Shown piece by piece: positions 24,482 to 35,900 of a DNA stretch of 64,000 nt; the first letter of the stretch is position 1; the number at the start of each line of letters is the position of its first letter. The translations under genes were made by a program, and so were the position numbers. The stretch comes from Asterochloris sp. CNOR1 (Eukaryota; Chlorophyta; Trebouxiophyceae; Trebouxiales; Trebouxiaceae), in contig OZ017747.1 of NCBI GenBank assembly GCA_963969365.1, positions 4,402,001-4,466,000 on the forward strand, in the 5' to 3' direction. The notes under the pieces were generated by a model, which saw nothing but the letters and a program-made list of their open reading frames with translations, was not told where the DNA came from and did not search any database.

Positions 24482-27400
24482 TTACAACCCAATGGCATGA
24501 AGCCTGCTCAACTTATTGATGTTGGCCTCTGGCACCCAGCGCTCTACCTGACGCTCTTCAACCTGCGGTGCACGGGGACTCATTGGACCACAGGCAAGTG
24601 ACATAGAGCTGCTTGCACAGCTGCCTGCATGCAGTGCTGTGTACAGCGCAGAGGGGCTTTTGTCAACCAGGATCAGTCTGGCCACACCAGCACTACAGCG
24701 TTCTTTCACTTAAGTATAAACAATCGCGCTGGCCACGCTCCTATGTGGGAGATCAGGGCTCAACCTGCTTGTGGTGGGTGATTGTTGCACCCTGAATTGT
24801 GAATCGTCAGGCTGAAGTTAAGTGACAACAGGTCTGGCAATGCTCAAGAGCTGCCAGTCCTTCCCACCTTGTAGTGCTGCAGGCAGGCCAGGGTGGAGAG
24901 ATCTACTGGTCCATTCTGCTCGATGTGGAACAGCATCAGCTTCTTGGCCACCTGCATGACGGGCATCGACTTTGGAGGCCTTTAGCCAACTGCAGCCACA
25001 AAGCGGTGCTGTGACCAGAAGCACCATAACAGGGCCTTTGCAAGTTGCAGGCATGGCCGAGCAACTGTGAGTGCAGCAGAGCCTCCTGAACTTTGATGAG
25101 CATCACACCATTCAGGCCGTGACAAGTTGCAGGCACCCTTGAGCTTGCCTGTGGATGCAGCAGCACCTCACAGTACTCAATGAGCAGGCCACACATCAGA
25201 GAACCCTGATCAGTCTGTTGGTGCCCTCCAGGTGCTTTACAGCAGCTCTGGGTCTGCAATAAAGGTCGTGATGGTGTTATGCTCGTGGGTCAGCTCACCC
25301 TGGTAACCAGTCTGTTGGTGCCCTCCAGATGCTTCCACAGCAGCTCTGGGCTGACAGCGGGGGTGGTGGTGGTGCTCTGGCCGGGCATCACCAGCACGCA
25401 GATGTAGGAGTGGGCGTGGGCTGGATGCCTGTCGTAGACCACCCAGTCGGCGCCATAAGCCAGGCCGCAGCGCGGGATCCAGCCCTGGACCACCAACAAT
25501 GCAGCCATTTCTCACTTGTAGCACCACAGCGGTAGGTCCAAAGGACTCGGTGCAGCTCTCACGACCCTGGCCAACTCCCCTGCTGTGCACCGCAGGGGCC
25601 ATCTTTGAACAAATGCACTGTCTGTGCAGCATGCCAGCTTGCATGGTCACATCAGTCTCTGAGACAGAGATGACATGCTGCAGGAGCCCTGCCTCCGCAG
25701 CCTGAGCACAGCTTCTCACGCCTGCCCAATTGACAGCCTTCCTGGCTGCCAGGCAGGGAACTCTACAACACCAGCAGCCTTGCATGCAGCAACTTTGCAT
25801 GCAGCAGCCCACCTGGCTCCTGTAGTGCTGGTAGGCCACATACAGGAGGTGGAACCCAGGGCGCAGGCGGTTGCTGTGCTGCCAGAGGTCCTGCAGGCAG
25901 GAGGAGGCAGGGACATCACTCGAGAGCTCTGGCAAGGACCTCAGATGGGTGGCAGGTTGCCGCAAGCTTGCCGCTGGGTCCCTGTAGAGAGGCATTTATA
26001 CAGCAAACCCTGGCTTGGCTGCTGCTCTCCAGCAGCTGTCTGCTGCAATGCCCAAGCCCACCCAGCCCATTCCATCCCCTTTGTTTATGACTGTACTTTG
26101 GGGAAGTGATGAGTGGAGGGCCCACCCTTGCGCGAGGGCTGCGGTGTCAGGCATGTGTCATGAATGCAGCTTAGGCCACCCGAGCACCAGCATTGGCCCG
26201 GACCCAGCCTGGCCCCAGTCCGCAGCAGGCAGAGCCCCACCTTGTCTGACAGGCTATCCAGCACGAGGCCACAGCTTCAGGTGAGATCCTGGTGCAGCAT
26301 GAAAGTGCTCAGCTGCAGAGCAGGCAGCGCACCTTTCCTGCAGAATACTGCTGCAGGCAGACCTCATATGGAAGGGCATCCAGTGAGCCCTCCCCCGGAC
26401 GACGGTGCGCTGTCAGGCAGCTGTGCCCATCATGAAAGCAGCACGCAGAAACCCACCTCATCTGATAGCCTGTGCAGCGAGCCGTCCCCCAGCTGGCGGT
26501 GCACTGCGAGGCAGCCCAGGCAGTGCTGGAGCAGGAAGGCCTCGTACAGGCTCAGGTACAGTGGAATCCAGTGCTGGCGATCGCCCTGCAGGCAAAGAGC
26601 AGCTGGACTTGGGACAATGGCAGGGCCAGTGCGGATCGAGCAAGCTGGGAGCTTCAGGCAAGGAGCGGTGCACAGGGGCACGGCCTCGGACTGGCACACT
26701 TCTTTACGTGACCTTACCTGACGCACACGGTGGACGTCACTTTGACCAGGGGCAGAGGGCAGGGACTTTGACTCAGCAGGAGTTGTGAGTCAGCACTTTT
26801 GCCAGTCAACAGGGGGCTGTGCAGAAGCTCAGGGGCTGACATGGCCACACACAGCAGGCACTTGCGCCGCGGGCAAGAACACTGTTTGGGTCCTTGGGCA
26901 GATGTTCAAGGGGTCAAGGGCTGTGGCACAGTCCTGTACACCATCAGCATCTTGGACAAACGCCCCACGGTCAGCACAGCAGGCCGCACCTTCTTCATGA
27001 AGCCGCCAGGCCGGTGACTGGACTTGCCAGCGTACTTGACTGGAGTCTGCCACGGCGTCTCCCGGTGGCTGCTGCCGCCAGGGGTGGCGGCAGCGCCCCC
27101 CTCCGTGTCGCTGGGATCGACAGGGGTCCCCTCTCCGTCACTGACATCAGCTGGCGTGCTTCCCCCGTTGCTAGGGCCAGGGGCGGCGCCATTGCCTGCG
27201 GGTGCTGCCTGGCCCCGCTCCATGGCCTGCTGGGGCTGCGCAGCCTGTTGCGAGGCGCCCTCCTCAGCGTCTGCAGCCAGGCAGGAAAGGGGCTGATGGC
27301 TCCATGCCTGCCTCGCAGGCAGCCGTCTTCTGCAGCGCCCCGCTCCACTGTCTGCTGGGGCTGCGCAGCCTGTTGCAAGGCGCCCCGCTCAGCGTCTGCA

Positions 27401-28865
27401 GCCAGGCAGGAGAGGGGCTGATGGCTCCATGCCTGCAGTCTGTTCCTTCTGTTTTTGACCTTCTTCTTCTTCTTCCTCTGTTGCTTCCTGAGGCTGCACA
27501 GTCTCAATTGAGTGAGCACCCTGTGAGGAGGCGTCCACAGGCCTATGACAGCCAGGCAAAAGAGGGATGATCCTAATGCTTGGCCCAGGCCTGCTCCAGA
27601 TGGAGCAGACGTATGTGCTGGTATGAGGCCAGGAAGGAGGTGCATCTGGTGCAGGCCTGGCGCCAGCGTCTGCCTGCTATCCAGGGCTACTCTCTCTCAA
27701 GCGACATGCTGTGCACGCTCTCTCCTGACCTCCTTCCCACATACCAGCACATAGATCTGGCAGCATGGAAATTCAGACGTGCTGCAGTGCCTTTCTCCCA
27801 CGTTCTGCTGGCCTGTCAGCGGGCGCTGGGCTGATTGCTGCAATGGGTGGTCTGCTGGTGGCAGGCCACATCATGCTCACCGTCCTGCTGCATAGCTTCC
27901 GGCCTGTCTGGCCCCTCGCCCCCTTCCTCCCCTGAGGCAGCCCCCTCACCATCTGCCCCCTCACTGTCCCCCCCAGCTGCCATAAATCTCGCATGCTCTG
28001 CCCCACTCCTTAGGCGTGCTGTCTCGAGCGCAGCTGCCCGAGCTGGCTCCAGCAGATCGCGCAGCTCCGTTGCAGTGTCCGCCCCACCATCCATGTTACC
28101 GACGGCGCAGTCATGGAACAGGCCCGCCTGCAGAGGAGGGGCATAGGCCTGGACACTACTTGTAAGAACACAACATGGGACTCCTGCTGATAAAGAAATC
28201 TTGAGGGCCGAGAGACATGTAAGCTACTGGTTATGGAATTTGGCACATCTCACGCAACCTGCAAGACAGAAATCGCTTGCCTGCACGGCAGAGTATGCAA
28301 GCTCAGTGCAATGCATGGATGTCAAGCAGAGCAGAGGCATGCACTGGTGACCGCAGGGGATTGAAAGGAAGCCAAAGGTGGGCTGTTGCTCAACCTTCGC
28401 CAGATAGCAGGCTGGCGATATGCTGCGTGGGCACATCATATTCCCGTGGGTGGGCAAGATGCAGTCTGATGGCGCTGCAACAGCATGGGCTGAGGTCAGA
28501 CACTTCGATCTGGTGACCTGCAGGGGATCCGTTGACCTGCTGCTGCAGCTTGTGGAGGAATGCTCACCTCATCAGAGCTCACAACCAGCCACACCGCTGA
28601 CCCGTCCAGCAGTCCCTGAAACAGCTGTTGCCGCAGAATGAGCAGGATCTGCAGGACAGATTCAGGCGGTCAGAGGTCTGCTCCTAAGCTCATATGAGAT
28701 GAGCTCATGCAGAGACTGCAACACCTGCATCTGATTGGGGCCCCAGCTCCTGCCCTTGAATCGGCCCCCATGGCCGCCCTGCGATCTGCCCCCTCGGGCC
28801 CCTCCTCCTCTGCCTTTGCCCCTGCCAACAGATCCACCCCGCCTGCCCCCTCTTTGCTGTGCCAT
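24482..28865 (-). CDS. SEN2: tRNA-splicing endonuclease catalytic subunit SEN2
   Basis: SEN2 cuts the 5' splice site of pre-tRNA introns within the tetrameric SEN complex. Nine exons join in phase: 28865-28725, 28648-28568, 28127-27881, 27270-26942, 26585-26457, 25890-25813, 25484-25299, 24951-24868 and 24562-24482, about 451 residues. The start region is Gly/Arg-rich (MAQQRGGRRGG, RGG-like). Exon 2 (LFQGLLDGSAVWLV) and exon 5 (PLYLSLYEAFLLQHCLGCL) match the N-terminal domain of plant SEN2. The catalytic domain has YQHYRSQGWIPRCGLAYGAD with the catalytic Tyr, HAHSYICVLV with the His, and VAKKLMLFHI with the Lys, so all three active-site residues are present. Exons 3-4 add an acidic, low-complexity insert not seen in compact homologues. 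The exon 27881/27270 junction lies beside a 125-bp repeat that duplicates its acceptor. Confidence 0.93.
25204..25358 (-). repeat. Copy of the end of a SEN2 exon in the following intron
   Basis: The exon 25484-25299 ends SPELLWKHLEGTNRLV. About 105 nt into the next intron (25206-25252) the text cagtctgttggtgccctcca and ggtgctttacagcagctctg repeats that exon end with a few changes. On the coding strand the copy contains an early TAA. This is a duplication of exon sequence on the donor side. Confidence 0.9.
26228..26430 (-). repeat. Decayed copies of SEN2 exon 5 in the following intron
   Basis: The exon 26585-26457 contains plus-strand text agccgtcccccagctggcgg and tgcactgcgaggcagc. At about 26387-26424 the intron has agccctcccccggacgacgg and tgcgctgtcaggcagc. 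At about 26233-26255 a copy of the donor region reads LDSLSDK then GTGGGG, against HRLSDE then GTGGGT in the real exon. The similarity is moderate. Confidence 0.6.
27205..27437 (-). repeat. 125-bp tandem duplication across a SEN2 acceptor
   Basis: Two copies with spacing 125: the block tgctggggctgcgcagcctg starts at 27228 and 27353, and a CTGCAG acceptor precedes exon start 27270 and its twin at 27395. Coding-strand copies read DAEEGASQQAAQPQQAMERG (real) and DAERGALQQAAQPQQTVERG (copy). The unit length is not a multiple of three, so use of the upstream acceptor would shift the frame of what follows. Confidence 0.92.
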
Positions 28866-29991
28866 TGCTGCTTATTTGCCTGAAGACTGATGTCAGATAT
28901 GATCTATGTCGAATTGGGAGATAACATCAGACAGACCATTCAGGAATGTCAGACAGAGCATCACAGGCATTGCATGTGCTGCAAGACCCTGGATTTGAGA
29001 GGCTACCCCAAGAGGTGGGCTACCTTGCAGAGACTGCACATGCACCCCAGCAGGCGCGGGCTGTGCACTGCCATGCCTGCTTAAATGACATGAGGCTCAC
29101 CGCAGCCATGCTGACTCTGCAAGGTGCTTGCCATCACAGACAGTCCACAGGTGTTTCTTCTTCATGCTTCACAGCCTCTCAATGCTCAAGAAACACCTGT
29201 GAAGCATGCTTCAAAGCTGTGGCACAACCACTGATTGAGGTCCAGTCCTGAAGGCTGAGCTGCGAAATTACTGCCTCAACTGCGCTGCCGTACATTGTTT
29301 CGCAGCTTGTTGCAGCATCCTGGTAAGCAGAGCCTGTGGAGGTGCCTGCAAGGCCAGCAGTGGGTGGCCATGCTTGCAGCCCAGCCATAGCTGTTGCTCA
29401 GCACCCACACCTCATCTGGTCAGTAAGGCTTCTATTGCCTGCTGGGAGAGTCCTGCATGCTGTGGGCAGCCCAGTTAGCCCATGCCATTGCCACTCTTGT
29501 TCCTGCATGGCAGCTGAGCCCATGCGTTACTGCCTGACACTTCACTTGAATGGGTAGTCTGCCCAAGAACACAGTGGTTGGGCAGCTTCAAGATTGATGT
29601 CATGGGGTGTTGACTGCTCTGCCAGCTCAATGCACTCTGCTGATCCAGGCTCAGCACTGTTCGAAGCTGCCTTTGGCCAGGGATGCAGAGGCTACATCCT
29701 CTGGCCCATGGAGCTGAGCTGTGACACTGCCAAAGCTAGGTTCTGGCAAGTGGGCGAGAATAAGCAACGCGATCAGATCTGTCGACCAAAGGCCATGTTG
29801 GTGTGAGAGGTGTGGTGCAGCAAGTGGGAGCCATCTGAGGTGAAGACATGGGTTTACACATGAGCATGTGAATGATGCACAACAGAGCCAGCATGGACAT
29901 CAATCCTGCTGCTGATCACGACTCCAAGTCCAGCATCCAGGATGACATGCAGTCCAGAGCAGCATTTGCAGCTGTAATGTCATGCTGCAGG
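28866..29991. other. Divergent intergenic region, SEN2 and the TCERG1-type gene
   Basis: About 1.1 kb with both promoters. The frame of the first TCERG1 exon is open from about 29872, so its true start may lie in 29872-29992. An inverted-looking pair near 29150-29205 (acaggtgtttcttcttcatgc against caagaaacacctgtgaagcatg) could form a hairpin. No function is assigned. Confidence 0.45.
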
Positions 29992-32900
29992 ATGAGCGCC
30001 AATGATGAAGGCAGCAGCCAGGAGGCAGGGCAGCCCTCAGAGCAGTCCACAGCATTGACGATCCCAGCACCTGCGGCCGGTCAGGCGCAGCCCCATCCGT
30101 GGGCACAGGGCCGGCCTCGGGCCCCCCTGGCCCCTCAGCAGATGGTGGCCCCCCAGCGGCCACAGGGCGGCCGTGGCATGCGGCCTCAAGCAGCGCAGCT
30201 CCCTGGGCCTCCACGCCCGCACCACGGGCATCCTGCGCACAACATGGCCCCTCTGCCGGGGGGCTTTCAGCCAGGCAGGGGCGCCCTGCCCCCTTTTGGA
30301 GCGCCTCCCTTTGGGGCCCTGATGCCACGGCCCCCAGATGGCAGCATGCCGCGGCCGCTGCCGATGGCCCCACAGGGGCGCCCGCCCTTCAGGCCACCTC
30401 CCCCCCACCAGGCGCCACCAGGTTGGGGCATGCAGATGCAGCCGCAGCCGCCGCGCCCACCCCATGGCTTTGGTGGCCCGCCAGTGGCACGGCCTCCAGG
30501 GCCAGGCATGGTGCAGAAGGGGCCCGGGGGCCCTGCAGGGTTTCTGGGGCCCCCAGTGCCTCCAGCACAGCCACCACATCCCCTGAGCCAGAGCCCCTGG
30601 CTGTCGGCCCCAGGTGGGGCGCCTGCAGCCAGGGCTAAGGGAGCCAGACCTGATCAGCATGCGGCGGAGCGGCCTGTGCAGGTAGCTTCATGGGCACTGA
30701 AGCTGTCAGCGCTGCGTGCCACGAGCACAGGCCTGTGCTTCTGTGCAAATATAGCCTTGGCATTTGCCCAGCAGGAAGCCGGATTGCATTTGCCCAGCAG
30801 GAAGCTGGATTTGCGCTGAGGGAGCTGGCTCGCCACGAGGTGCTGTCATGGATGCTGGGCTTGTGGTGCACCTACCCCGCCCAACCTAACTTGGCCTGCA
30901 GCAGCTCCCTCACCTGGCTTGGCCTGCAGCAATCTGCAGGTCTGCTCTGAGGGCGATCGCCTGCTCCACCTCAGCGTTGATGCACAACAGAGCGGCGCCC
31001 CTGAGGAGTGCCCTTGCACAGGGCTGACTGGCTTCAAGGCGTCCTGCTCTGGCTGCAGGCAAAGCCGGGAGTACTGCAGAAGCCAGCAGTGCTGGAGAAG
31101 CCAGCTGTGTTGGAAAGACCTGCGTCTGTGGACGGGAGGCAGGAGGCAGTAACCGCAGGTGTGCTCAGAGTCACAGCTGCAAAAGGTGTCTAGATGCACG
31201 CATGCTTTGCGTGGCTGGCTGTGGCGGCTGTCAGAGGCCAGCGTTGCAGGCCTACAGACTGTGCAGGCCCTCTGCAGCAGTACTCGCTTCACACAAGGGT
31301 GACACTCAGAGGGTGCCCAGCTGCTCCGCAGGGCTTGTTTGAGGCTTTCACAGGCCCAGAAGCTGACTGATCTGGTGATATGGTGAAGCCTGCTTACACT
31401 GAGACCAATTCAGCTCTGCTCAGCTTGACAGGTGCCTGTGCATGCAGAGTCTGGCCAGCAGCAGGAGCAAAACGCGCGCAGCCAGCTGACAGCCGCTGCA
31501 AAGCCACAGCAGCCCTCAGCAGCAGACGTCGCGGCTGCATGGTCTGCACATACAGCAGACGATGGCAAGGTGGGCTGTGCGCTTGCCCGCTGGGCATAAA
31601 TATAGCAGGCCACAAGTGCGCAGATGCCTGCACGTTAGACTACATGACTTGCTGTCTGGCACTGTCTTGGTTCGAAACTGTCTCTCAGAGCAGTATGCCC
31701 TACCTTTGCTGCACAGCTGCACAGATGTGAGGCACAGCTGATATGGCCTGCGCCTCGGCCACTACAAGGCTCAGCGCCAGCTTTTGTGACAGGCAGCATT
31801 GAGCTCTGTGGGGCTGGTGAGGTCTCTCCAGCTAATGCCCAAGTGTTCTGGTGGTGCAAGCCAAGCGCAGTACATGCCAGCGCACTGCGCGCCAGTGGCC
31901 TGCTTGCTGAGGGGCGGGGCTGACCAGCAGACTACATGGCCTGCATGGCGCTGGCTGCTGTGACATGGCTGAATGAAGCCTGGCTGCTGCGCTGTTACAT
32001 GCTGTCCTCCATGTGGGTCAGGTGTAATCTGTGCTGCAGGTCACAGGTTGAATGGACCAGCCCACTGCGTGCCTGTGGCCTGCTTGATGGAGGCTGTCCA
32101 GTGGAGGACATGGCCGCGATTGCCTGCTATGGCTGTTGAGTTGACTGACCCTGTCGTGGGCCTGCAGGTGTACTATCACAACACCCTGTCTGGGGAGTCA
32201 TCCTGGACCAAACCCCAGGACTTCAAGGGGGAGGACGCCACAGCTGGGGCGCAGCCAGTGCCGGTGTCTTCAACAGATGTGCAGGTGCATCAAAATGCAC
32301 TGCAAAATAGAGCTTGTGGAGGCATGGTCAGGTGCTGCTGCTGTTTGCCACATATGTGATTGGGTGGATCAAGCCACTGCCATCGACAAACCAGGTTGAC
32401 GCCGGCTCATGCCTTGCTTGATAATGAGAATACTGGGGTGCAGGCAGGGACGTCCTGCAGACCATGAGTCCTGCCCTGAGTGCTGCCAGGTATGCTGCTG
32501 CTGCAGCTCTCCAGCAGATGACCTTTCTGGAACAGGGGTACTACCCCCTCCTGAACGCTAGACTTGAAGGCACTGCATCTGTGCTCATGGCTGCCAGAGC
32601 TGGGTAGAGTAGGGAGTAGGGTGCTTGGGGCAGGGAGTCGGAGATGGGGGCTCCTCTCACTTGCAGGTACAATGTGATGTCCACTGCCCCTGCTGGCCTG
32701 TGCACTTTGCTGGTGACTCAGAGCAGCCAAACATCTGCTGGCCCTCATGCAGGGCACCGAGTGGGCAGAGGTGAGCTGCAGCGATGGGAAGGTCTACTAC
32801 TACAATGCCACGTCCCAGGAGACCACCTGGCAGAAGCCGCAGGCCGTGGCCGACTCCCAGGCCAAGGGGGAGGCGCAGGAGCAGCAGATGAAGCGCGCTG

Positions 32901-35900
32901 GGTTCACGCCTGCCCATGCGGCCATCATCGCCCGCCTGAAGGCCAGCAATGCACCGGCACTGAACCTGCGGCCTGACCTGAGAGGTGTGCTCCCTGAGTG
33001 GCGCACTGAGGTGTGTCCGCTGGGTGGAGCTTCCTGCTTTGTTCTGATGAGTGGGTCATCATCAACAAAATGTGATAAACAAAATTGAGAGATGGGAGAA
33101 TGTTGAGCAAGAGCCGGTCTGCCGGTGAACGGTAACAGAAGGCGGCCATGATGGGCTCCAGTGATGTGGGTAAGTGCTGGTGTAAGGCTGAAACTCTTTG
33201 GGCCCTCATGTGTGTCCACCAGGCTCCTGTATTGTGAGGTTCTTCTGCTGGTAGCCTGACCAGTAGCACGTGGCAATTGTGAACCAGCTCACATGCTGCT
33301 GGCATTGCCCAACTGGCCGGTGGCGTCCTGTCCAAGTTGGTGCTGCATTTGTGCTTGTGTGTCGCGCTTGGGAATTGTGTCAGTGCCGCATGGCAGCTGT
33401 TGCACATACTGACAGTGATGCGCCTCTTATCAGCGTGCTTGAGCTTCTCTTGTTCAAGTGTTACTCTTAGGGCTTGCACTGTTGCCTGTATCTGCCTAAG
33501 GCCAGATTGCTTGAGGTTACATTGTCCCCTGTGGCTGCAGCTTGCGCGGGACAATTCGCTTGAGCTCAGGCAATCATCAGTGTTGATGAGGGTACTGAAC
33601 AAGATCCCCCTGTGGGCACAGAACTCAGATCATCAGCCTGCCAGCTGTTGACAGCATGGCTTTCGTGACTGCAGTGGTTGAGGAGACTGACGACGATGCC
33701 ACCTTCACCGAGGCTGACATCGAAAGGGAGCCTGGAATGAGGGGCGCTGCGCAGCAGCCTGTACGCCGGCAGGAGGCAGATGCAGGGCCAAGGTGGGCTG
33801 GGCAAGGCTTGTTGAGCTTGTGTGTGTGTGTGTGCGCGTGTGTGTGTGTGCAAGGGCCGCTCAGTTATCTGCTGTTGCCAAGTTGCCAAGTGCCCTCTGC
33901 CAAAACCCAGCCGCTAAAGACTTGAATCCCTAACACCTACAACAGCCATCGGTCTGGCTGGGCCAGACCTGCAAGCTTTTGCATCTTTGCAAAACAACGG
34001 CTTGTAAGGCTTTGCCACCTTCACACAGGCCATGCAGAGGAAATGACCAGTGGTGCCCAGCATCCTCACTGATACTTGTTGTCTGCAGGAGCGAGGACCC
34101 TGGGGAGCTACCTGTGCCTGGTCCGCAGCCGCCAGCCTTAAGCTCTGCTCTTCCAGGGCCTCACCAACGCAGCATGCAGCCGCCGCCTCCAGCAGACGGG
34201 CGCCCGCCCCACATGGCGTACCCTGGCGTGCAAACCCTGGTGCCAAACCCTACACCGGGGGGCGCTGCTCCGCCGCAAGGGCCTCCTCCTGTGCGCCCCG
34301 GGCCGCCTCATGCCTCTGGAGGCAGGCCCCCACCGGGCTGGCGGGGGCCCCCTGGAGGGCACTTGAGTGGCCGGAGTAATGGGGCCCAGGCACTGCCGCC
34401 GCCACTCCCCCCTCCAAAGACCCACGCTGAGCTCGTCGCTGAGTACAAGGAGCTCCTGCTAGAGAGCCAGGTGTGCTGCAGGCTGTGCACAGGGCTTGTG
34501 TTATCACAGCAAAGGCTTGACTCACCTGTTCCTGGTGGACGTCAGCAAGGCATGTAGAAGCTGCAGGAGCGTGCTGTTCGCCAACGCCACCGACCTGCAC
34601 GTGACTCGGCAGTTGGAACGCCATGTGCTCCAGGACGGTGCCCAGGGTTTGCTGAAGTCGTTGAGGGGGCTGATTTGCTTGTGCAGTGGGCAGTATCACG
34701 ACTTGTACATGGCCAGCTGCAACCAAGACAACTGTGACAGCCCCTCTGCTGCAGGCGATGACCTTGACCTGCTGTGTATAGTTGCTGCCCGACGTCAATT
34801 ATGCTGGTACGGCTGATGCATTCCCCTCATGTTTGAAAGCCAGCCTGTCTGCTGCAGGTGACGGCCTACAGACCCTCAGCACATGTGCCGCCTCACCTGA
34901 GCGCGCAGTTCACAGGGAGATGCCTGATAATGGAGTGTGAACCTCCATTGTGCAGGTGACAGCCTTCAGCCGCTGGGAGAAGGTGTTGCCCAGGCTGGTT
35001 GAGGACTCGCGCTACAAGGCCGTCCCCACCCCCAAGGAGCGGCGCCAGGTGTTTGACGACTTTTGCCGCAACGTGGCCGCAGAGCAGAAGGCTGTCCAGG
35101 CGCGCAAGGAGATGCAGAGGTGGGCTGGCACCATGCCTTCCTGTTGTTCTGGCTCTGTTGAAGAAGAGCGACACAACCAAGACTGCAGGGGACGCCCAGA
35201 TGATTGTAAGCAGCGGTCCTGCAGTGTACAGCAAAACAAAGACTGCGCAGACTCCTGTCAGGCATCTTGCAGCATTGTGGCCTTAGCATCAGATGAGGTA
35301 CCAGGCAGGTCCAGCTTTGGCATATGCCCTGTGATTTTAGGCTGCAAATCGATTACCTTCTGTTAGGTCTTGCTGATCGACCAGCCCGGTGACTTGTCGC
35401 AGTTGTTGCTGCCAGGTCCACCCTTGCAGGGGTAGTCCAGGAGGTCTCCTTCCATCACTGCCCTCCAGCTCAGAAGCACTGAGTCGTTGGGCTGTCGTCC
35501 AGCTTAAGGGCTGCCAACTAAGAGCTGCTCATCAGTGATTGCAGCTTGATGCATTGGAGCTGCTGGCTGTCCTCTGCAATCTCGGTGTGACCTCTGTGGC
35601 GCACGCCTTTGGCAATGATGAGGCACTATCCGCGCTTCCGAGCTCTTGCTCTGAAGAAAAGGATATTTCATGGTTGAATTTCTTCAGCTGAGCTGCTGTG
35701 TTCTGGGGCTTCCCTCACAGTGACTGGCCATTCATGTTCTAGCTGTGCCTTTTCATTGGGTGTGCATGTACTGAGCTTCATGTTCAGTCATGAATGGCCA
35801 GCTGGCTGCCTTGCAACACCTGCATGGCTCAGTGACCAGCTCACCTTTTCTTGTGGACCAGTTGCAACCTTCGCAGCTCTTTGCTTCAGTCTTTTACTGC

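Noticed and set aside
27440-27520. Extra SEN2 exon encoding an EEEEEEG run
   Set aside because: A donor-like GAAG-GTCAAA and an acceptor-like TGTGCAG exist, but the phase from the preceding exon puts it in another frame. Left as intron.
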